Assembly (NCBI GenBank): GCA_017577565.1
Contig: PKRH01000044.1
Location: 1-24,508 of the forward strand
Direction: 5' to 3'
Length of the DNA: 24,508 bases
Source of the DNA: Thermoanaerobacterales bacterium
GTDB lineage: Bacteria > Actinomycetota > Acidimicrobiia > Acidimicrobiales > JACDCH01
Part shown: one piece after another, positions 17,026 through 24,009 of the stretch
Position numbering within the stretch: position 1 is the stretch's first letter
How the letters are laid out: each line of letters begins with the position of its first letter
Position numbers and translations under genes: made by a program
The notes under the pieces: model-generated
Told to the model about the DNA's origin: nothing
What the model saw: only the letters and a program-made list of their open reading frames with translations
Database searches by the model: none

Positions 17026-18275
17026 GGGAACCTCCCTGGCCGTCCGGCACCCGGGGCGCCGGAGGTGGCGGTCGGATGGACGAGGTGCATCGGCGAGCGG
17101 ACCTGTGTCGGCAGGCCGAGCTCGGCCAGCTGGGCCCCGATCTCGTCGACGTAGACCGGGTTGAGGACGATCGCCGTGGCGGGCGGGTCGGCGACCAGGT
17201 CGGCCGGGGCCACCACCGGGTGGCCCGACACGGGGACGTGGCGGCCCCGCTTGTGGGGGTTGATGTCGACGGCCGCCCGGATCCGGTCCGTCCCCTCGAC
17301 GGTGGTCAGGAACGTCACCCCCTTCGAGCCGGCGCCCCACAGCACGACCGGTCCCCGCGCGGCGGCCTCGGCCACCAGCTCGGCGGCCGCCTCCAGCAGC
17401 AGCCGGGCCTGCTCGCCGAAGCGCCGGGCGGCGGCGACGATCGCCTCGACGCGGGCGCCGTCGCCGGGGTCGGCGGCGGGCAGGCCGGCCGCCCGGGGGT
17501 CGTCGGCCCGGACCGCGTCGGCCCACAGGAACTGGTCGCCGAACGCCGTGCCGGCCCGCAGGAGGCGCAGCCCGGCGTCCGCGGCCAGGCGCCGCAGGGC
17601 CGGGGCGGTGACGTGGTGGACGTGCTCGTAGATGACGTCCCAGAGCGCGACCCGGTCGACGAGGTACCAGCCGTCGGGCACCTCGAGGTAGGCGACGCCG
17701 CCCGGCTCGAGGCCCCGGGCCACGGCCCCGACGAGCTCGGTCGGGTCGGGGACGTGCTCGAGGACGTGGCGGGCGCACACGAGCCGGCCCCGGAACGAGC
17801 CGTCGGTGGGGAACTCCCGGGCCTCGATGGTCACCCGGGGGTCGAGGTCGGTCGCCCGGGCCGGGTCGTGGCTGGGGTCGTAGCCCCGGCCCCGGTTGCC
17901 GCCCAGCCGGCACAGCAGCGACAGGAAGTCGCCGCTGCCGGGGCCGATCTCGACGACGTCGACGTCCCGCAGGCCGTGCTCGTCGACGAGCCGGCGGGCG
18001 ACGCCGGTCGCGTAGCGCTGGAACGCCGGCGAGAAGTGCAGGGAGTTCTCGTACTGGGGCGAGTAGCCGAACACCGCGGGGTCGAAGGCGGTGTTGGTCA
18101 TCATCCCGCAGGCCGTGCACACGGCCAGGCGCACGTCGCCGCGGGGCGCGGCGAGCGCCGCGTCCCGGTCGGGCCACAGGGCGTTGCACAGGGCGGGCAG
18201 GTCGTCGTGGGCGTAGAAGCCCTCGAGGGCGGTCGAGGTGCAGGCGGGGCAGGCGGGGGCGGCCATCGCCCTCAC
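17022..18275 (-). CDS. Class I SAM methyltransferase of the TylCIII C-methyltransferase type (third of three, divergent)
   Basis: This protein has 417 residues from GTG 18275, which overlaps the preceding stop as GTGA like other junctions here; ATG 18266 is equally possible. Numbered from the ATG, it has an N-terminal zinc site C6, C9, C50, C53, SAM motif I VEIGPGSGDFL (105-115), the HVLEHVPDP segment, and a C-terminal domain with LWGAGSKGVTFL and AVDINPHKRG typical of NDP-sugar C-methyltransferases. Where its neighbour at 19456-20688 has the catalytic Y-x-E-H (IYHEHFCYFS), this one reads VIYEHVHHVT, so the tyrosine position is Ile. It is closer to the adjacent methyltransferase at 18272-19459 than to the first one. 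The role is inferred as methylation of a nucleotide-linked sugar or related intermediate; the exact position is unknown. Confidence 0.8.
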   Translation of the reverse strand: MRAMAAPACPACTSTALEGFYAHDDLPALCNALWPDRDAALAAPRGDVRLAVCTACGMMTNTAFDPAVFGYSPQYENSLHFSPAFQRYATGVARRLVDEHGLRDVDVVEIGPGSGDFLSLLCRLGGNRGRGYDPSHDPARATDLDPRVTIEAREFPTDGSFRGRLVCARHVLEHVPDPTELVGAVARGLEPGGVAYLEVPDGWYLVDRVALWDVIYEHVHHVTAPALRRLAADAGLRLLRAGTAFGDQFLWADAVRADDPRAAGLPAADPGDGARVEAIVAAARRFGEQARLLLEAAAELVAEAAARGPVVLWGAGSKGVTFLTTVEGTDRIRAAVDINPHKRGRHVPVSGHPVVAPADLVADPPATAIVLNPVYVDEIGAQLAELGLPTQVRSPMHLVHPTATSGAPGAGRPGRFP

Positions 18276-19459
18276 ACCGCGACGAGCTCCGGGGACAGGC
18301 CGCGGCGGGCCAGGTCGCCCCGGATCTCGTCGAGGTAGATCGGGTTCATCGCCACGACGAGGTCGGGGCGGATCTCCACCAGGTCGTCCGGGCCGACGAT
18401 GCGGTGCCCGGTGCCGATCATCGCCTTGCCCTGGCGGTGGGGGTTGATGTCGACCGCGCACGCCACGGCGTCGTCCATGGCCAGGTTGGTGAGGAAGGAC
18501 ACGCCCTTGCTGCCCGAGCCCCAGATGACCGCGGTGCCGCCGGCCGCCTCGAGGGCGCCGAGCCGCTCGCGCCAGGCGGCCAGGGTGCGGTCGAAGCGCT
18601 CCTCGAACAGCTGCGTGCCCTTGGCCAGCAGGTCGAGGTCGTCCTCGAGGGGGAGGGGCTCGCCGGCGCCCGGCGTCGTCGACGGCCGGGCCTCGAGCAG
18701 CAGGTACTGGTCGTCGTAGGCCCGCTCGACGTGCAGCACCTCGAACCCGCAGGCCCGGAAGAGGCGGGCCAGCGACCCGGCGCTGAAGTACGAGCAGTGC
18801 TCGTAGTAGACGTCCCAGAACGCGCACTCGTCGAGGATGCGCTGGACGTCGGGCAGCTCGAACAGCACGACCGTGTCGAGCCGGTCGCCGATGCCGTCGC
18901 GGATCACCCGCACGAACCGGGCCACGTCGGGGATGTGCTCGAGCGTGTGCCGGCAGACGACCGCGTCGGCCTCCAGCGGCCCGAAGCGCTCGTCGTAGAA
19001 CTCGGTGCGGGCCTCGATGCGGTCGGCCAGCTCGGGCCGCAGCCGCTCGGGGTGCAGCCCGGGGTCGATGCCGACGACCCGCGCCATGCCGGCCTCGACC
19101 AGGTACTCGAGGAACTCGCCCTTGCCGCAGCCGATCTCGATGGCCGTGCCGCCGGCCAGGTCGTACTTCTCGACCCAGTGGCGGGCCAGCCCGGTGGCGA
19201 ACTCGACGAACTTGCGGGAGTAGCCCTGGGTCTCCTCGTAGCGGGAGGAGTACTCGGCCAGGCCCGGGTCGAAGGCCACGTTGGTGAGGAACCCGCACGC
19301 CGAGCAGAAGCCGAGCTCCATGTCGCCGCGGGGGTAGGCGACCGCCTCCTCGACGTCGAGCAGCAGGCAGCTGTTGGTGGGGATGCCCCGCTGGCGGTGG
19401 AACACCGAGACGGCGCCGGCCCCGCAGGCCGGGCAGGTGTGGGTGGACGGGGTGCTCAC
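18272..19459 (-). CDS. Class I SAM methyltransferase of the TylCIII C-methyltransferase type (second of three)
   Basis: This 395-residue protein has the three-part layout of nucleotide-sugar C-methyltransferases. It has an N-terminal zinc-binding domain (C9, C12, C52, C55), a Rossmann SAM domain with AIEIGCGKGEFLEYL (from about 106) and HTLEHIPDV, and a C-terminal domain with IWGSGSKGVSFLTN and AVDINPHRQGK. The catalytic segment reads VYYEHCSYFS, keeping Tyr-x-Glu-His. GTG 19459 overlaps the upstream stop as GTGA and sits just before the first zinc cysteines. The protein would act on a nucleotide-linked 4-keto sugar in the cytoplasm, methylating a ring carbon, but substrate and position are inference. 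It is the middle copy of a tandem triplication. Confidence 0.85.
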   Translation of the reverse strand: MSTPSTHTCPACGAGAVSVFHRQRGIPTNSCLLLDVEEAVAYPRGDMELGFCSACGFLTNVAFDPGLAEYSSRYEETQGYSRKFVEFATGLARHWVEKYDLAGGTAIEIGCGKGEFLEYLVEAGMARVVGIDPGLHPERLRPELADRIEARTEFYDERFGPLEADAVVCRHTLEHIPDVARFVRVIRDGIGDRLDTVVLFELPDVQRILDECAFWDVYYEHCSYFSAGSLARLFRACGFEVLHVERAYDDQYLLLEARPSTTPGAGEPLPLEDDLDLLAKGTQLFEERFDRTLAAWRERLGALEAAGGTAVIWGSGSKGVSFLTNLAMDDAVACAVDINPHRQGKAMIGTGHRIVGPDDLVEIRPDLVVAMNPIYLDEIRGDLARRGLSPELVAV

Positions 19460-20688
19460 GGCACGACCTCCGGCGACGGCACGGGCACGATGAAGCGGCC
19501 GCCGCGGGCGATGTACTCGGCCTGCTGGGCCAGGATCTCGTCGCGGAAGTTCCAGGCGAGCAGCAGCACGTCGTCGGGCTGCTCCTCGAGCAGGACCTCG
19601 GGCGGCCGCACCGGCTGGTGGGTGCCCGGCATGAGCTTGCCCTGCTTGTGGGGGTTGCGGTCGACGACGTACTCGACGAGGTCGGTGCCGAGCCCCGCGT
19701 GGTTGAGGAGCATGGCCCCCTTGGCGGCGGCGCCGTAGGCGGCGACCGTCCGCCCCGCGGCCCGCCGCTCGCGGATCAGCGTCGCCAGGTCGGTGCAGAC
19801 CCGCCGCACCCGGTCGGCGAAGTCGGCGTAGGCCGACAGCTCGGTCAGGCCCCGCTCGGCCTCCTCGCGCAGGTAGGCGCGAACGGTGTCGGTGCGGCGG
19901 TCGTGGTGGCCGAGGTGCCAGCGGAGGGTGCCGCCGTGCAGGTCGGGGAAGTACTCGACGTCGTTGAGCCACAGCCCGTGCCGGCGGGCGAGCGCGTCGA
20001 CCGCCGTGCACGAGAAGTAGCAGAAGTGCTCGTGGTAGATGGTGTCGAACTCGCAGTGGTCGACGAGGTCGCGGACGTAGGGGTTCTCGACCGTGATGAG
20101 GCCGTCGTCGGCCAGCAGGTGCTTCATGCCGGCCACGAACCCGTTGAGGTCGGGCACGTGGGCCATGACGTTGTTGGCGATGATGACGTCGGCCCGCTTC
20201 CCCTCGGTGACCAGGCGCCGGGCGAGGTCGATGCCGAAGAACTCCCGCAGGGTCGGCACGCCGGCCTCGACGGCGGCGGCCGCCGGCCCCGGCGACGGGT
20301 CGACGCCGAGGACCGGCACGCCGGCCTCGACGAAGTTGCGCAGCAGGTAGCCGTCGTTGCTGGCCACCTCGACGACGAGGCTGTCGGGTCCCAGCCCCCG
20401 GGACCGGAGGAGGCCGAGGGCGTGCTCGCGGCTGTGCTTCAGCAGGTGGTCGGAGAACGAGGAGTAGTAGTGGTAGTTGTCGACGAACATCTTCTCCGCC
20501 GACACCTCCTCGGTGAGCTGCACCAGCGAGCAGCTCGGGCAGAAGGCGACGCCGAGGGGGAAGCGCTCCTCCTGCGACAGGTCGGCGCCGGGGTCGACCA
20601 GCGCGTCGGGCAGCGGGGTCGTGCCCAGGTCGAGGAACCGCTGCAGGTCGGTGCCGCCGCACGAGCGGCAGGCGGTGACCGCCGTCAT
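19456..20688 (-). CDS. NDP-sugar C-methyltransferase (TylCIII/NovU-like, first of three)
   Basis: This 410-residue protein is the most canonical of the three paralogues. Zinc ligands are C7, C10, C50 and C53; FLDLGTTPLPDALVDP and FCPSCSLVQL are typical of the family N-terminus. The SAM domain has VVEVASNDGYLLRNF (about 105-119), LGVDPS and NNVMAHVPDLNGF. The catalytic segment is IYHEHFCYFS, with Y218, E220 and H221 corresponding to the Tyr-x-Glu-His active site described for this family (for example TcaB9). The C-terminal domain contains YGAAAKGAMLLN and VVDRNPHKQGK. It should transfer a methyl group from SAM to C-3 (or C-5) of a 4-keto nucleotide sugar. The ATG overlaps the epimerase stop as ATGA, and its own stop overlaps the next paralogue. 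Confidence 0.92.
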   Translation of the reverse strand: MTAVTACRSCGGTDLQRFLDLGTTPLPDALVDPGADLSQEERFPLGVAFCPSCSLVQLTEEVSAEKMFVDNYHYYSSFSDHLLKHSREHALGLLRSRGLGPDSLVVEVASNDGYLLRNFVEAGVPVLGVDPSPGPAAAAVEAGVPTLREFFGIDLARRLVTEGKRADVIIANNVMAHVPDLNGFVAGMKHLLADDGLITVENPYVRDLVDHCEFDTIYHEHFCYFSCTAVDALARRHGLWLNDVEYFPDLHGGTLRWHLGHHDRRTDTVRAYLREEAERGLTELSAYADFADRVRRVCTDLATLIRERRAAGRTVAAYGAAAKGAMLLNHAGLGTDLVEYVVDRNPHKQGKLMPGTHQPVRPPEVLLEEQPDDVLLLAWNFRDEILAQQAEYIARGGRFIVPVPSPEVVP

Positions 20689-21734
20689 CGGGCCGCCTCG
20701 GGCACGTCCGCGCCCGCCCACCGGAGGTCGGGGCCGAGCCGCCCCTCGCGCTGCAGCCGCTGGATCGTGCGGATGCGCATGAGCCGCTCCCCCTCCAGGT
20801 CGTCGAGCACGAGCGCCTCGCGCCGGTAGGCGTCGTGGAGCTCCTCGACGCCCGCCCGCACCGTCCAGGTGGGCCGGAAGGCGGGCAGGACGTCGGCGAT
20901 CTTGTCGCAGTTCACCCGGTAGTTGCGCAGGTCCGGGCCGGCGGTGTCGGCGAGGGTGATCGTGCTGCCCTCGACGACCTCCTCGACGATCGCCGCGACG
21001 TCGCGGATCTGGTAGTTCTCCGAGGTCCGGCCGACGTTGAAGGCCTCGTCGTGGACGAGCTCCCGAGGTGCCTCCAGCACGGCGAGGAAGGCCCGGGCGA
21101 CGTCCTCGACGTGCACCAGCGGCCGCCAGGGCGTGCCGTCGCTCTTCATGAACACCCGCCCGGTGGTGGCCGCGAACCCGGTGAGGTTGTTGACGACCAG
21201 GTCGCCCCGCAGCCGCGGCGACATGCCGTAGACGGTGGCGTTGCGCAGGTACGTGGGGCTGAAGTCGTCGTCGGCGAGGGCGTGGAGGTCGCGCTCGGAG
21301 AGCACCTTGGACTCGCCGTAGGGCGTCACCGGGTGGAACTCGGCCGACTCGTCGAGCATGTCGTCGCCGTGGGCGCCGTAGAGGCTGCACGACGACGAGA
21401 ACACGAACCGCTCGACGCCGGCGTCCTTGGCCACCTTGGCGACGTGCACGGTCGCCAGGTGGTTGATGTCGTAGGTCGTCCGCGGGTGCAGGTCGCCGAG
21501 GGGGTCGTTGGAGATGCCCGCCAGGTGGACGACGGCGTCGACGCCCTCCATGTCGCCGACCGTGAGGTCTCGTATGTCCTTGCGAACGGTCTCGGCCGTC
21601 GCCCGCTCCGGCCCGATGCCGCAGTCGTGGAAGAGCATCGAGTCGACGCCCACCACGTCGTGCCCCGCCTCGAGCAGCATCGGGACCAGCACCGTGCCGA
21701 TGTACCCGTCGCTGCCGGTCACCATCACACGCAT
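20685..21734 (-). CDS. NAD-dependent epimerase/dehydratase (extended SDR)
   Basis: This 349-residue extended short-chain dehydrogenase/reductase is the first gene of the minus-strand sugar operon. It has the NAD-binding motif TGSDGYIG (G7, G10, G13), VVHLAGISNDP (68-78), the catalytic serine region FSSSCSLYG (112-120) and Y139-x3-K143 in TPYGESK. Substrate-side blocks such as LRNATVYGMSPRLRGDLVVNNL and WRPLVHVEDVA are typical of nucleotide-sugar epimerases, dehydratases and reductases. Followed by C-methyltransferases and rfbF, it likely epimerises or reduces a nucleotide-linked deoxysugar. Whether it is a 4,6-dehydratase is doubtful, as the N-terminal motif and size fit epimerases better. 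A TAACGT promoter lies about 70 bases upstream. Confidence 0.88.
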   Translation of the reverse strand: MRVMVTGSDGYIGTVLVPMLLEAGHDVVGVDSMLFHDCGIGPERATAETVRKDIRDLTVGDMEGVDAVVHLAGISNDPLGDLHPRTTYDINHLATVHVAKVAKDAGVERFVFSSSCSLYGAHGDDMLDESAEFHPVTPYGESKVLSERDLHALADDDFSPTYLRNATVYGMSPRLRGDLVVNNLTGFAATTGRVFMKSDGTPWRPLVHVEDVARAFLAVLEAPRELVHDEAFNVGRTSENYQIRDVAAIVEEVVEGSTITLADTAGPDLRNYRVNCDKIADVLPAFRPTWTVRAGVEELHDAYRREALVLDDLEGERLMRIRTIQRLQREGRLGPDLRWAGADVPEAAR

Positions 21735-21791
21735 GCGCGCCCCGCCCGTTGTCCGTGGTCCGCCGTCACCGCCGCCGGACCGCCCGCCGTG

Positions 21792-21800
21792 TCACTGTGA
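21792..21800. promoter_or_regulatory. Small palindrome at the predicted transcript start of the sugar operon
   Basis: TCAC-T-GTGA is a perfect 4-1-4 inverted repeat. It lies 3-11 bases downstream of the -10 box at 21804-21809, right over the expected start site, where a repressor could bind. It is too short to be convincing alone. Confidence 0.15.
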
Positions 21801-21803
21801 GCG

Positions 21804-21809
21804 ACGTTA
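21804..21809 (-). promoter_or_regulatory. Candidate -10 box for the epimerase-methyltransferase-rfbF operon
   Basis: On the minus strand TAACGT sits in the context GCTAACGTC, identical over nine bases to the candidate promoter of the secreted protein gene. It lies in the 131-base gap 21735-21865, 69 bases before the epimerase ATG. No clear -35 box is seen. Nothing else is evident in this gap apart from the small palindrome. Confidence 0.5.
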
Positions 21810-21865
21810 GCAGGTGACGCCGCGGCCGCGCTCCGTGTGGTCGGGGCCACGGCGCCACCTGGGGC

Positions 21866-23842
21866 TCAGCTCACCCGGAAGTGGTCGAAGCGGGCGGTGT
21901 GCGCCGGCGAGGGCGTGTGGTTGCCCACGAACAGGCCCACCTGCGCCACCGACAGGTCGAACGAGAACGACGCCACCTGCGTCCAGGACACCCCGTCACC
22001 CGAACCCGACAGGGTCCACACGTCACCCTCCCGGGCGATGCGCAACCAGTACGGCGCCCCCGCCGGCGCCGCCCGGTTCGCCCGCGCCGAGGCCGACCCA
22101 CCGTCGATCGTCGCCACGAAGAACCGCGGCGACCCACCGTCGTGGTGCACCTCGAACCGGATCAGGTTCTGCGCGTCCTCCTGCACCACCAGACCCTGCA
22201 TCTGGTACGCCGAGGACACCGCCGAGTCCACCTTCACCTCCACGGTGAAGTCCGTGTCCTCCGCCGCCTGCAACAGCCGCGGCGCCCGCAACGCCCCCGT
22301 CCACAGGTCGTGGGACACCCCCGCCGGCACCGACAGCTCCACGTGCGACCCCGTCGCCACCACCGAGCCGTCACCCACCGGATCGAACCACGACCACCAC
22401 GAACCCAACGACGCCGAGGAGAACTCGTCCGACACCAACCCACCACCCGACGGCGGCGGCTCGGGGTCGTTGTCGACCGACACGGTCACGGTCGCCGGCC
22501 CGGCCACCGCGCCGTCGTCGTCGGCCACCGTGTAGGCGAAGGCGTCCTCGCCGGTGAAGCCGTCCTCGGGCGTGTAGGTCACGGCGCCGGTCGCCGGGTC
22601 GACGGTCGTCGAGCCGTGGTCCGGCCCGGTCACGACCGTGACCGACGAGGGCACGAGCGCGCCGTCGGGGTCGCTGTCGTTGGCCAGGACGTCGATGACC
22701 ACCGGCGTGCCGGCCGTCGTGGCCGCCACGTCGTCGACGACGATCGGGGGCCGGTTCGCCGGCGGGGGCGGCGCCTCGCCGCCGACCTCGGTCACCACGA
22801 CGTCGCCGAAGGTGACCTGCGCCCGGTGGGCGATGAGCAGCGCCGAGCCGTTGGCCTTGGCGAAGGTCGTGTCGAGGGCCTCGACCGTGACGCCGGCGCC
22901 CTCCGGCTGGCCGGCCGGGACGACCGTCATGCGGTAGCGGTCGCCCTGGGCGGTGCGCTGGACGCTGGCCCGGAAGAGATAGGTCTGCCCCGGGGTCAGG
23001 CTGAAGCCGCTCTGGTCGGCGGCCAGCACGTCCTCGTCGGCGCTGGAGATCTCGACCCGGGGCGGGTGGCCGTAGAGGCCCCGGTACCAGGCGAGGGCGC
23101 CGCTCGGGCGCCACCCCGCCCGGGGCTGCATCCCCGGCTGGTGCGGCGGCGCCTCGGTGTGGCCGGTCCAGCGGAGGAAGAAGCCGACCGCGCCGTCGTT
23201 GGCGTAGAGGCTGTGGACCGTGACCGGGACCTCGATCTCGTAGTCGGTCCAGGTCACGTCGCCGACCGCGAGCAGGCGGTCGTAGCCGGAGACGTCGTTG
23301 CGCACGCCCTCCGGGGTGACCGACCAGCGGCCGTCGACGACGTCGACGACGTCGGTCGGGCGCGTGGCGCCCGCCCACTCGACCCGGGTGGGCAGCGGCC
23401 AGGTCGTGCCCGGGTGGTGGACCAGCGTCACCGTGCGCTGCGCCTCGTTGCCGGCCCGGTCGGTGGCCGTGATGACGACCTCGTTCTCGCCGGCCACGAG
23501 GTCGCCCCGGTCGATCTCGACGTTGAAGTCGCCCGGCTGCAGCAGGCGGGGGTGGTCGTCGCCGATGGTGAGCGGCTGCTCGGGGCCGCCGTTCAGCGAC
23601 CAGGTCAGCGAGGCGACGTCACCGTCCGGGTCGGTGACCCGCCCGAGCACGTTGGCCCACTGCTGGGTGTGGCCGGTGGCCCCGACGTGCTGCACGTCGC
23701 CGTACCAGACGTCGATGGCCGGGGCCGTGCCCTGGGCCGAGGCCGGGAGCGCCACCGCCCCGGCCACCACGGAGGCGGTCGCCGCCACGGCCACGAGCCG
23801 TCCCGCCCGCGACCACCGCCCGTCCGATCGCGATCCCCGCAC
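21866..23842 (-). CDS. Large secreted multidomain protein (Ig-like, ConA-like, cadherin-like, C-terminal ConA-like)
   Basis: This 658-residue exported protein starts at GTG 23842, chosen because a GGAGG lies 6 bases upstream and the next residues form a clean Sec signal: an Arg-rich head, a hydrophobic stretch and an ALPASA-Q cleavage site near residue 38. Domains follow: an Ig-like segment (about 64-140), a concanavalin/laminin-G-like beta-sandwich (about 155-350, with GFFLRWTGHTE), and a bacterial cadherin-like repeat (about 366-455, with VDVLANDSDPDG-type and YTPEDGFTGEDAFAYTVADDDG motifs). A PPPSGGG linker leads to a second beta-sandwich (about 467-658, with FEVHHDGGSPRFFVATIDGG and WLRIAREGDVWTLSGSGDG, DUF1349-like). 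No sorting signal or anchor is visible. Such architectures bind surface carbohydrates or mediate adhesion; this is inferred. The C-terminal module differs sharply in codon use from the rest. Confidence 0.82.
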   Translation of the reverse strand: MRGSRSDGRWSRAGRLVAVAATASVVAGAVALPASAQGTAPAIDVWYGDVQHVGATGHTQQWANVLGRVTDPDGDVASLTWSLNGGPEQPLTIGDDHPRLLQPGDFNVEIDRGDLVAGENEVVITATDRAGNEAQRTVTLVHHPGTTWPLPTRVEWAGATRPTDVVDVVDGRWSVTPEGVRNDVSGYDRLLAVGDVTWTDYEIEVPVTVHSLYANDGAVGFFLRWTGHTEAPPHQPGMQPRAGWRPSGALAWYRGLYGHPPRVEISSADEDVLAADQSGFSLTPGQTYLFRASVQRTAQGDRYRMTVVPAGQPEGAGVTVEALDTTFAKANGSALLIAHRAQVTFGDVVVTEVGGEAPPPPANRPPIVVDDVAATTAGTPVVIDVLANDSDPDGALVPSSVTVVTGPDHGSTTVDPATGAVTYTPEDGFTGEDAFAYTVADDDGAVAGPATVTVSVDNDPEPPPSGGGLVSDEFSSASLGSWWSWFDPVGDGSVVATGSHVELSVPAGVSHDLWTGALRAPRLLQAAEDTDFTVEVKVDSAVSSAYQMQGLVVQEDAQNLIRFEVHHDGGSPRFFVATIDGGSASARANRAAPAGAPYWLRIAREGDVWTLSGSGDGVSWTQVASFSFDLSVAQVGLFVGNHTPSPAHTARFDHFRVS

Positions 23843-23848
23843 CTTCCA

Positions 23849-23853
23849 CCTCC
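23849..23853 (-). promoter_or_regulatory. Ribosome binding site that fixes the secreted protein start
   Basis: GGAGG on the minus strand stands 6 bases before GTG 23842. This supports that start over ATG 23941, which lies upstream of the candidate -10 box and would add 33 residues before the signal peptide. Confidence 0.6.
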
Positions 23854-23894
23854 GGTCCCGCCCGGGCGCACGTCCGCCCGTCCAGCGGCCCGGG

Positions 23895-23900
23895 ACGTTA
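23895..23900 (-). promoter_or_regulatory. Candidate -10 box for the secreted protein gene
   Basis: TAACGT on the minus strand (context GCTAACGTC) is 52 bases before GTG 23842, giving a leader of about 45 bases. It shares its nine-base context with the sugar operon promoter and lies in the divergent gap 23843-24009. Confidence 0.5.
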
Positions 23901-23961
23901 GCCGACCGCCACGGGCGGTTGCCCGACCCCGCTCCGAGCACGCGGTGCGGCCATCAGCTGC

Positions 23962-23967
23962 TAGCGT
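23962..23967 (+). promoter_or_regulatory. Candidate -10 box for the GT2 glycosyltransferase gene
   Basis: TAGCGT lies in the context GCTAGCGTC, one mismatch from the two minus-strand promoters of the locus. It is 42 bases before GTG 24010. No -35 box is clear. Confidence 0.45.
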
Positions 23968-24009
23968 CGTGCCCCGGCAGGACAGGTCCGACGGCGGGCG
24001 GAGGCGGAC

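Noticed and set aside
23843..23941. ATG start at 23941 for the secreted protein
   Set aside because: It lies upstream of the likely -10 box and would put 33 extra residues before a well-formed signal peptide. GTG 23842 has a good GGAGG site.
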